DNA of 5,248 bases, from positions 1-5,248 of the forward strand of contig JAGVLZ010000108.1 in assembly GCA_020054055.1 (NCBI GenBank), read 5' to 3'. The notes under the pieces are model-generated. The model was not told where the DNA came from, did not search any database, and saw only the letters and a program-made list of their open reading frames with translations. Below are positions 1-5,248 of the stretch, piece after piece; within the stretch, counting starts at the first letter, position 1; every line of letters starts with the position of its first letter. This stretch comes from Phycisphaerales bacterium (GTDB taxonomy: Bacteria > Planctomycetota > Phycisphaerae > Phycisphaerales > UBA1924). A program made the position numbers and the translations under genes.

Positions 1-3000
1 GACACGGCGAGCGGACGGGCCGTCGCCCGCCACCGAACGCGCCCCCGGTAGGCATCGAGGGAGACGATCGAATCGTTCAGCCCGATGATCGAGAATCCCT
101 CGGGCGCCAGGCTGACCCAGCGCACGCGGTCCTGCGTCTCCCAACGATGCAGCGATTGGCCCGTGCGTGCATCCAGCGCGAGGACCACTCCGGTCATCGG
201 GTCGCCGGCGTTGGCGTCGCGGATGGGCTTGGTGAAGTCGATCGGACCGTCCGCGCCGCCGATGACGAGCGTCCCCGCCTTGAGCGTCGCGTCGTGCATG
301 CGCGAAACAGTGGTGGGGTTCGCCCAGAGCAACCGGCCCGATTCCAGGTCGAACCCGGCGGCGCGGCCCAGTCGATCGATCAGCACCAGCGTCCGCTGGT
401 CGATCAGCAGGCTGACCCGGATCACGGGCACGCGGCTCTCGAGCGGCGTGTCGATCGTCGGGATGTATTCCTTGGTCGGATCGGCCAGCAGTTCGTCGAT
501 CGTGTCGCGGGGGAACACGCCGCGGAAGAGCGGCGTTTCCCACTTGACCCGGCCCGTCTCGAGGTCGCGACGGATGATCGAATAGTCCGCACGATCCGGC
601 TCGCCGACCGCTCTGGCGAAGCACGCGCCCGCGCTGTCGATCCAGAGGTACTCGTCCTCCGTCGGGGTGCTCCATTGCTTCACGAGCGGCCCGGGGCCGA
701 CCGACCGGAAGAGCGCAACTTCCGAAGGATTCTGCTGCGTTTCCTCCGAGATCATCATCACCCGATCCGTGACGCGGAGGGGAGCGTCGTCGGCGATCGG
801 TTCGAGGATCGACCAGCCGAGCATGGGGTCCGCGGGGATGGGCTCGGGACCGATGCGGGGGCGGCGGTCGAGCGCCGTGATCTGACCACGAATTGTCGCG
901 GTCAACTCTTTCGCATCGAGCGACTGACCATTCTCGGTCATGCGGAGCGCGGCGTGACTCCGCGAGAACTCTTCGAGCATGGCCAGCGCGGGATGCACAA
1001 GCCCCGCCCTCGCGAAGTGCTGGACGAGGCGGCCCGTGAGTTCGCCGATGAGCGGGTCCGAAGGATCGAGTGATTGGTTGGCCGCGATGAGGCCTTCTTC
1101 GAGCGCCTGGGCCGCGAGCTGAGACGTGCCGCGCCGGGTGTAACGGGACGCGGCTTCGAGCCACGCGGCGGCCGCGGCACGAGAAACCGGGTATCGGCGC
1201 GCGACGGCCTCAAAGGGTTCAGGTTCGAGCGATTGGACGAGCGCGGCGAGCGCACGATCGGCGTCGGCTTGATAGGGGCCGTAGAACTCAAGCCCGTTTG
1301 TCTGCACGAGTCGCCGGAGCCGGCGCGTCGCCTCAAAGTCAGCCGAGACGATGGTGTCGCCCTGGGAGAAGGTCGATGCGGCGAGTTCCGGCGAATCGAG
1401 CACCCCTTGGTAGGCTTCGACGGCGCGGGCGGGTTGCTCGGTCGCCTCATAGAAACGGCCGGCCGCGAGGAGGTACGCCACGCGCTCGACCGTGCCGTTG
1501 GCGCACCGATCGAGCCGCAGAACGAGCGCGCCGCGCAGATCGAGCGGCAGCATCGCACGACCCGTTGCCTCGGATGGAGGCTCGACCATCGCGAAGACGG
1601 CCCGGAACAGCCTCGATTGATCCGCTTCCGCGGTTGCCGCCAGCGGATTGCGCTCGACCGCCGCCATCGCCCGGTCGATCGCGGGGAGAATCCCCTCCGG
1701 TCGCCCGGCGCGGTAAGAAAGTTCAGCATAGGTGATTGCGGCGTTCGGATCGTCCGGCTCGGCGTCCATCCGCTCGCGGAGCATCCGGTCGGCCACCGCC
1801 CAGACAAGATAGGTGTGGACCTCGTTGTCATCGACCGCGAGCAACTGCCCATCCAACGGGAGCAGATTGCCCGGCTTGTCGAGGGCCAGCCGCCACAGGG
1901 GTTCCCTCTCCGAGCGGGCGTCGTAGACGCCGACGCCGTCGATGGTCGGGACCATCACGCCGTCTCCGAACGTCACCACCCGACCGCGGACATGCCCGCC
2001 CGGGAAGCGCGCGATGCGCGTGAAGGTCGAATCCGGGCCGAAGGAATCCAGCGGCGTCGAGGTGATGACCATCGAAGAAACTCCAAGCAGCATCCCGTCC
2101 GCCGCCAAGAGGTAGTCGGGGCTGTCGGAGGTCCCGAACTTCGAGGCCGGACACCGCGCCACGATCTGCCCGGTCGAAGCGCTCATCCGGACGACGTCGC
2201 GACGATCGGGCGTGACCGCGAAGAGGGCATCGCCGACCACCAGAGGCGTGTTCGACTGCCAGGGCTGATCCGCCCGGGTCTGAGACATCGGCGTTCCCGC
2301 CCAGCGGTGGACCCAGCGCACGCGCCCGTTCGCGGTGTCCAAGGCCGCGATGAACCCGAGACGGTTGACGGTGTAAAGGACGCCCCGATCGACGATCGGC
2401 GAATCCACCACCGCGGGTCGATAGCCGTACGCCAGCGAGCCGCTGCTCCCGAGCGGGCGCACCCACAACACTTCGCCCGATCGCGCATCGATCCCCATGA
2501 CGGACGATCCTTCGAGCCGCCGTCGCGCGAGGTCTTTTTCGATCAGGACGATCACGATGCCCTGGTCGAGAAAGACCGGACCGCGGAAACGCGATCCCTC
2601 CGACTCGTGGAACTTGAAGTCGTCGAGCCTGCGGCGCCACAGCACGTCGCCAGTGCGCGAATCCATGCAAAGGATGGATCGCTGCGGCAGCGCATCGGTG
2701 TTCTGGATCGCGAGTCCCATCAACGCCGCGACGTAGGTCCCGTCCGCGGCGACACACGCCATCTCCTCGAAGTTTTGAGAGGGACCCACGGCGTATCGGC
2801 GCCCCTGGATCGGCTCGATGCGCACACGCCACTTCTGAGACAGCGTGAAGCGATTCCACGCCGTCACGGTGTGCGTGTCGTTCGCATACACCGTGTCCCC
2901 CACGGCGGTGGGGAGGGCATTGAGCCAGAACGCCCCTTCGCGAGGCGGGTTGGCCATGCTCCGCACCGGAAGACTCGAATCGATCGGGAGTCGATCACCC

Positions 3001-3782
3001 ATCGCGTCCGACCACAACGGGCGCGGCAGCAGGTCCGTCAGGTCCGTCGCGGGTGCCGGGTCGAAGGCGGTGCGGGGAGGCGCGATGTCGGGCATCGACG
3101 CTTTCTCACCCGTCCAAGCCTGCAATCCCGATCCGCTTCGCCAGCGAGCAAGCCGCTCGGACGACGAGCGCGGGAGCGCCCCGCCCAGGTAGCCTGCGGC
3201 GAGCGTCATCAGTTCCGCGGCGGCCCGGCCGTTCTGCTCGATCCGATCGGGGTGCGCGTCGAGTTGCTCGAAAATCTGGAGGGAGGCATGAAACTGCGCC
3301 GCCTCGATCTGACGCTGCGCGAGCCGCAGCGCCGCCTCAAGCCCCGCCGGAGTCAGCAGCCGCGTGCGCTCGACCGTTTCAAGAAGTCCGGTATCAAGTT
3401 GCTTCCGCGCCGTCGGCTCTTCGATGGTCCGGTAGCGATCGAGAAGCGGTCCATCGGCGAGGAGCGCGGCGTGGACGCGGCTTCGGACCGTGGTGAAGCG
3501 GTCCGGCTCCCCCGGCGTGGCGAGCAGCCGTTCCCCCTCCGCGTCGAGCAGCGATTGCAGCACGCGGATCGCCTCGTCGAGATTCCCCACGGACGCGAGT
3601 TCGCCCGCGCGAATCAGGCCGTCGAACGCAAGAGGGGAATCATCGACGAAGACCGGGCTGGCCGGCTGTGCCGCAGAGAAGCCGGCGAAGGGTCCGATCA
3701 GCAATCCCACGGCACTCGACGCAAGCCATGCGCCGAGACGCGTCCGGGAAGAGAGTGTGCGGCGTGGGGTTGCATTCATCAT
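1..3782 (-). CDS. Large exported PQQ-like beta-propeller / TPR-like protein (3' end cut by window edge)
   Basis: The frame is open for 1,260 codons without a stop, so the C-terminus lies outside the window. Seen in order: a signal peptide (residues 1-38); a helical TPR-like N-region (about 50-225); a Pro-rich linker (about 230-265); a first propeller (about 290-670) with repeat motifs DSRTGDVLW (374-382), DARSGEVLW (432-440) and ALDTANGRVRW (480-490); a second Ala/Leu/Glu-rich helical region (about 670-985); and a second propeller from about 1000, with RRDLETGRVKW (1071-1081), FDLESGRLLW (1144-1153), LALDARTGQSLHRW (1201-1214) and SLDAYRGRVRW (1241-1251). The D-x-x-(T/S)-G-x-x-x-W pattern is the hallmark of PQQ-like/BamB-type blades. 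These usually serve as binding scaffolds, not enzymes, and I see no dehydrogenase or haem CxxCH motif. It probably acts in the periplasm or envelope; substrate unknown. Start: ATG at 3782, directly followed by a second ATG at 3779. An in-frame ATG at 3815 is the alternative. None has a clear Shine-Dalgarno. Family is near certain, function is not. Confidence 0.9.
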   Translation of the reverse strand, partial: MMNATPRRTLSSRTRLGAWLASSAVGLLIGPFAGFSAAQPASPVFVDDSPLAFDGLIRAGELASVGNLDEAIRVLQSLLDAEGERLLATPGEPDRFTTVRSRVHAALLADGPLLDRYRTIEEPTARKQLDTGLLETVERTRLLTPAGLEAALRLAQRQIEAAQFHASLQIFEQLDAHPDRIEQNGRAAAELMTLAAGYLGGALPRSSSERLARWRSGSGLQAWTGEKASMPDIAPPRTAFDPAPATDLTDLLPRPLWSDAMGDRLPIDSSLPVRSMANPPREGAFWLNALPTAVGDTVYANDTHTVTAWNRFTLSQKWRVRIEPIQGRRYAVGPSQNFEEMACVAADGTYVAALMGLAIQNTDALPQRSILCMDSRTGDVLWRRRLDDFKFHESEGSRFRGPVFLDQGIVIVLIEKDLARRRLEGSSVMGIDARSGEVLWVRPLGSSGSLAYGYRPAVVDSPIVDRGVLYTVNRLGFIAALDTANGRVRWVHRWAGTPMSQTRADQPWQSNTPLVVGDALFAVTPDRRDVVRMSASTGQIVARCPASKFGTSDSPDYLLAADGMLLGVSSMVITSTPLDSFGPDSTFTRIARFPGGHVRGRVVTFGDGVMVPTIDGVGVYDARSEREPLWRLALDKPGNLLPLDGQLLAVDDNEVHTYLVWAVADRMLRERMDAEPDDPNAAITYAELSYRAGRPEGILPAIDRAMAAVERNPLAATAEADQSRLFRAVFAMVEPPSEATGRAMLPLDLRGALVLRLDRCANGTVERVAYLLAAGRFYEATEQPARAVEAYQGVLDSPELAASTFSQGDTIVSADFEATRRLRRLVQTNGLEFYGPYQADADRALAALVQSLEPEPFEAVARRYPVSRAAAAAWLEAASRYTRRGTSQLAAQALEEGLIAANQSLDPSDPLIGELTGRLVQHFARAGLVHPALAMLEEFSRSHAALRMTENGQSLDAKELTATIRGQITALDRRPRIGPEPIPADPMLGWSILEPIADDAPLRVTDRVMMISEETQQNPSEVALFRSVGPGPLVKQWSTPTEDEYLWIDSAGACFARAVGEPDRADYSIIRRDLETGRVKWETPLFRGVFPRDTIDELLADPTKEYIPTIDTPLESRVPVIRVSLLIDQRTLVLIDRLGRAAGFDLESGRLLWANPTTVSRMHDATLKAGTLVIGGADGPIDFTKPIRDANAGDPMTGVVLALDARTGQSLHRWETQDRVRWVSLAPEGFSIIGLNDSIVSLDAYRGRVRWRATARPLAV
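3031..3048. repeat. 9-bp perfect tandem duplication in the linker of the propeller gene
   Basis: AGGTCCGTC occurs twice back to back. On the coding strand it encodes Thr-Asp-Leu twice (residues 246-251), in the low-complexity linker between the N-terminal helical region and the first propeller. It keeps the reading frame and probably reflects a small slippage duplication in a tolerant segment. Confidence 0.6.
3669..3782 (-). other. Signal peptide of the propeller protein
   Basis: Residues 1-38 have a basic n-region (R7, R8, R13, R15), a Gly/Ala/Leu-rich hydrophobic core (about 16-35) and a small-residue cleavage context, S36-A37-A38 before Q39. This indicates export from the cytoplasm. There is no Cys at the cleavage site, so it is not a lipoprotein. 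The R7-R8-x-L pair gives a weak Tat-like look, but the rest of the Tat consensus is missing, so Sec export is the safer reading. Cleavage position is inferred by eye. Confidence 0.7.
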
Positions 3783-3852
3783 CGGTGCGTCTGTGAGGGA
3801 TTCGCCGGTTGACATGCTCGGGCAGGTTGCCTCATTCCCCGAGTCGGCCCGA

Positions 3853-3890
3853 ACTCTCCCTTCGTCACGATCCTCGGTTGAAGGGAGTGT
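3853..3890. repeat. Inverted repeat, 11-bp arms with one mismatch, 16-base loop
   Basis: ACTCTCCCTTC (3853-3863) and GAAGGGAGTGT (3880-3890) are inverted copies matching at 10 of 11 positions, with an uninterrupted 8-bp core (CTCCCTTC/GAAGGGAG). It lies about 70-110 bases upstream of the propeller gene. It overlaps the minus-10-like TACACT on the minus strand, so it could be a dimeric regulator's operator or a 5' leader hairpin. It has no U-tract on either strand, so a simple intrinsic terminator is unlikely. Confidence 0.55.
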
Positions 3891-3940
3891 ACGCGGCCAG
3901 AAGTCCCACCGGAGTGAATCGCCCCCTTCCGTTCAACCGA
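3874..3940. repeat. Inverted repeat, 9-bp perfect arms, 49-base spacer
   Basis: TCGGTTGAA (3874-3882) and TTCAACCGA (3932-3940) are perfect inverted copies. The left arm overlaps the right arm of the 3853-3890 repeat by three bases, so the two hairpins could not fully form together. The long spacer makes an RNA hairpin weaker; paired protein-binding half-sites are equally possible. Confidence 0.4.
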
Positions 3941-3951
3941 TACAGACAGCA

Positions 3952-3985
3952 TCCGGGCGGGCTGCAAGCGTGTGCGCCGCCCGGA
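3952..3985. repeat. GC-rich inverted repeat, 9-bp perfect arms, 16-base loop
   Basis: TCCGGGCGG (3952-3960) and CCGCCCGGA (3977-3985) are perfect inverted copies, giving a strong GC stem. It sits about 100 bases upstream of the membrane protein start. No T-run follows on either strand, so it is not a standard intrinsic terminator. It could be a leader hairpin or an operator, though GC-rich DNA produces such stems by chance fairly often. Confidence 0.45.
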
Positions 3986-4007
3986 GGTTCCTGCCTTGCC
4001 GGCGTGT

Positions 4008-4041
4008 GTGACCGGAAGGCGGGAGTGACCGGCGAAGGCGT
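4008..4041. repeat. Imperfect 17-bp tandem repeat in the leader of the membrane protein gene
   Basis: Two adjacent 17-base units both begin GTGACCGG (4008-4015 and 4025-4032). They continue AAGGCG and CGAAGGCG respectively, so they differ mainly by a 2-base CG insertion. A third GTGAC starts at 4040. It could be direct half-sites for an activator or a simple slippage duplication. Confidence 0.4.
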
Positions 4042-4047
4042 GACTCC
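4022..4047 (+). promoter_or_regulatory. Possible leader hairpin that competes with pairing to the ribosome binding site
   Basis: GGAGTGAC (4022-4029) and GTGACTCC (4040-4047) form an 8-position stem with one G-G mismatch and a 10-base loop. The right arm's CTCC (4044-4047) can alternatively pair with GGAG of the ribosome binding site at 4074-4077. This permits two exclusive states, one exposing and one masking the site. The pairings are short, so this is only a candidate. Confidence 0.25.
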
Positions 4048-4072
4048 TGTCCCCCGCGGGGCGGCGGGTGGC

Positions 4073-4078
4073 GGGAGG
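4073..4078 (+). promoter_or_regulatory. Ribosome binding site GGGAGG that fixes the start at 4083
   Basis: GGGAGG lies 4 bases before the ATG at 4083, close to an ideal Shine-Dalgarno. An in-frame GTG at 4068 would put this motif inside the coding sequence and has no comparable site upstream, so the ATG at 4083 is preferred. Confidence 0.7.
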
Positions 4079-4082
4079 CGGC

Positions 4083-4556
4083 ATGAGTGCTCTGCCGATG
4101 ACGTGCTTTGAGTTGACTGGCGAGCCGGCCGCGTCGCCGATTCCCGAGCCCTTGCTCTCCCTTGCCGAACGGATGCGGTGCCGCCGCATCGGCTGGCTGA
4201 TGCTCGCGATGACGCTCATGGGCACCGCGGACCTGCTCTGCACCCTCACCTACATGCGAACCAGCGGGATGCTGGAAGCCAATCCGCTGGCGCGCCTCGT
4301 CCTGGCGACGGGCGATGCGCAGCAACTGGTCATGTTCAAGGCGCTGACGATCCTGCTGACCTGCGGCACGCTGTACCTGGCGCGCCGGCATCGGCAGGCG
4401 GAACTCAGCGCCTGGGCTTGCACGACGATGATGCTCGTCCTCACGCTGCACTGGATCAACTACAACCGTTCCGTCAGCGCCTTCACCAACGACATGGCCG
4501 TTTTGGCGATGTCGGGCGGCGAGTTCGAGCCGATGTGGATCAAACTCGAAGAGTGA
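4083..4556 (+). CDS. Small integral membrane protein resembling the DUF5658 family
   Basis: This is a 157-residue protein with three predicted membrane helices at about 36-58, 82-100 and 109-127, after a cytoplasmic-looking N-terminal tail of about 33 residues. The pattern D50-x-x-x-T54 in helix one, then G62-x-L-E65-A-N67-P68-L after it, and K86 in helix two, matches what I recall of DUF5658, an uncharacterised family seen in planctomycetes and other bacteria. No enzymatic function is established for it. Conserved-looking polar residues (D50, E65, N67, K86, N126, N128) at the membrane face suggest a binding or transport-related role, which is inference. The C-terminal tail (130-157) is soluble and acidic at its end. 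The gene diverges from the propeller gene and converges on nadD, so it is probably transcribed alone. The coding status is well supported by the ribosome binding site and hydrophobic pattern; the family name is moderately sure. Confidence 0.85.
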   Translation: MSALPMTCFELTGEPAASPIPEPLLSLAERMRCRRIGWLMLAMTLMGTADLLCTLTYMRTSGMLEANPLARLVLATGDAQQLVMFKALTILLTCGTLYLARRHRQAELSAWACTTMMLVLTLHWINYNRSVSAFTNDMAVLAMSGGEFEPMWIKLEE

Positions 4557-4560
4557 ACGA

Positions 4561-5211
4561 TCACCCCGCTCGATAGAGCCCGCGATCGCTGATGATCCTG
4601 AGCACGTCCGCCGGGATCAGCGGGCCGACCGGCGCCGGTGGATCGGGGACGGAGAGCGCGCGCCTTGCATCGGTTGCGCTGGCATCGATCAAACTGACCG
4701 GCACGACGCGACTTCGCCACGCTTCGAGGTCGGCGTTCGTCCAATGCGGGCGCATGGCCTCCATCAGCGAATCGACCGTCTCCATCGGCTCGCGCCGCAG
4801 CACCGCGGGCTCGGCCAGCACGATGATCTCCCCCGGCTCGCGCCACCGATGAAACTCGGCCGCCTGGTCGGCGCCAATGAGCAGACGAAGCCCGACCGCC
4901 GAGGGGAGCAGCACATGCAGCGCCCGCAGCGTTTCCACCGTGTACGAGGGGCCATCGTGCGCGTGTTCGAGTTCGTAGGTGGAAATCGAGACACGATCGC
5001 GCCCCCGCAGCGCCGCTTCGAGCATCGCCAGCCGGTCAAGATCGCTCGCGATCGGCCCATGTGGCTTGTGCGGGCTCCGAGCCGCTGGAACATACAGCAG
5101 CCAGTCGAGCCCGAGGTGGTCTCGCGCCGCGATCGGAAGTTTGACGTGCGCGACATGCGGCGGATCAAAGGTCCCGCCGAAGACCAGCACCGAACGCACC
5201 CCAGCGGGCAC
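4561..5211 (-). CDS. nadD: Nicotinate-nucleotide adenylyltransferase (NadD)
   Basis: The enzyme transfers AMP from ATP to nicotinate mononucleotide, giving deamido-NAD+, an essential cytoplasmic step of NAD biosynthesis. The 216 residues fit the family's usual length of about 190-220. Seen: the nucleotidyltransferase motif GGTFDPPHVAH (12-22) with both catalytic histidines (H19, H22); SPHK (46-49) for substrate/phosphate contact; GPSYTVETL (87-95); LLIGADQAAEFHRWREP (110-126); and S178-A-T180-D-A-R183, equivalent to the family's ISSTxIR motif with its Arg kept. The C-terminus VLRIISDRGLY (203-213) is also typical. The start is a GTG at 5211 without a clear Shine-Dalgarno. The frame stays open to the window edge at 5248 (Pro/Ala-rich, no ATG), so the true start may lie upstream or at the internal GTG at 5199. 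The rsfS gene often found after nadD is not present downstream. Confidence 0.95.
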   Translation of the reverse strand: MPAGVRSVLVFGGTFDPPHVAHVKLPIAARDHLGLDWLLYVPAARSPHKPHGPIASDLDRLAMLEAALRGRDRVSISTYELEHAHDGPSYTVETLRALHVLLPSAVGLRLLIGADQAAEFHRWREPGEIIVLAEPAVLRREPMETVDSLMEAMRPHWTNADLEAWRSRVVPVSLIDASATDARRALSVPDPPAPVGPLIPADVLRIISDRGLYRAG

Positions 5212-5248
5212 CGGGGCGGCACCGACCGCGATCGGCGATGCGGGCGTC

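Larger units (their letters stand above)
3783..4082. other. Divergent intergenic region, non-coding
   Basis: This 300-base stretch separates the propeller gene (leftward) from the small membrane protein gene (rightward), so it should hold the promoters of both. Open frames crossing it look nothing like proteins. In the propeller frame, TCA serine codons appear at 3810-3812, 3879-3881 and 3915-3917, against one in the 1,260 codons of the gene itself, consistent with non-coding sequence. No convincing sigma-70 promoter pair was found. The best minus-strand minus-10-like hexamer is TACACT (3886-3891), without a good minus-35. Several inverted repeats are listed separately. Confidence 0.7.

Noticed and set aside
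938..2859. Minus-strand open frames of 304 and 343 codons (938-1852, 1828-2859) in the other phases.
   Set aside because: They are Arg/Ser/Pro-rich shadows overlapping the propeller gene, whose own frame gives repeated blade motifs throughout the same interval.
1..3782. The propeller protein as a PQQ-dependent alcohol or glucose dehydrogenase.
   Set aside because: Only the repeat motif is shared. No haem CxxCH, no recognisable catalytic Asp/Glu motif or adjacent-Cys pair is visible, and helical regions interrupt the propellers.
1074..3812. A 912-codon plus-strand open frame, the longest complete ORF in the window, with a 308-codon frame (147-1073) before it in the same phase.
   Set aside because: Its translation is Arg/Gly/His-rich without recognisable domains. 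It is the exact codon complement of the minus-strand propeller gene and is open only because that gene almost lacks TTA, CTA and TCA codons.
3809..3837. TTGACA at 3809-3814 on the plus strand as a minus-35 box for the rightward gene.
   Set aside because: At a 17-base spacing the minus-10 position reads TCATTC, a poor match, and it lies about 270 bases upstream of the start codon.
3779..4451. Minus-strand open frames crossing the intergenic region and the membrane protein gene (3779-4249 and 3933-4451).
   Set aside because: Composition is Arg/His/Gln-rich with no domain pattern; they lie opposite a gene with a ribosome binding site and clear membrane helices.
4582..4589. GCGATCGC palindrome, identical to the cyanobacterial HIP1 octamer.
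   Set aside because: A single copy inside the nadD coding sequence, explained by frequent GAT-CG codon contexts in GC-rich DNA. The gene content does not suggest a cyanobacterium.

Overview
The window looks like chromosomal DNA from a GC-rich (roughly two-thirds GC by eye) planctomycete-like bacterium, most plausibly of the Phycisphaerae type. That placement is an inference. It rests on a very large exported protein with PQQ-like propeller repeats, a neighbour resembling the DUF5658 membrane family, strong G/C third positions, and a large gene with no clear Shine-Dalgarno site.

Layout. From position 1 to about 3782, one very large gene on the minus strand fills the left 72% of the window and is cut at its 3' end by the window edge. 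It encodes a signal peptide, an N-terminal helical (TPR-like) region, a first beta-propeller, a second helical region, and the beginning of a second propeller. No in-frame stop lies inside the window, so a search for complete ORFs would miss it and instead show long shadow ORFs on the opposite strand. Positions 3783-4082 are a 300-base non-coding stretch between divergent genes. It holds several clear inverted repeats and a short imperfect tandem repeat. From 4083 to 4556 on the plus strand lies a small membrane protein resembling DUF5658, preceded by a good ribosome binding site. From 4561 to about 5211 on the minus strand lies nadD, nicotinate-nucleotide adenylyltransferase. Its stop is only 4 bases from the stop of the membrane protein gene.

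How the genes relate. The two left-hand genes diverge from a shared control region. The membrane protein gene and nadD converge tail to tail. Nothing links the three functions: nadD is NAD biosynthesis housekeeping, and the other two are envelope proteins of unknown role. I see no mobile element, CRISPR array, tRNA, rRNA or defence system. The most interesting material is the architecture of the giant propeller protein and the structured divergent intergenic region. I do not see a convincing new multi-gene system.
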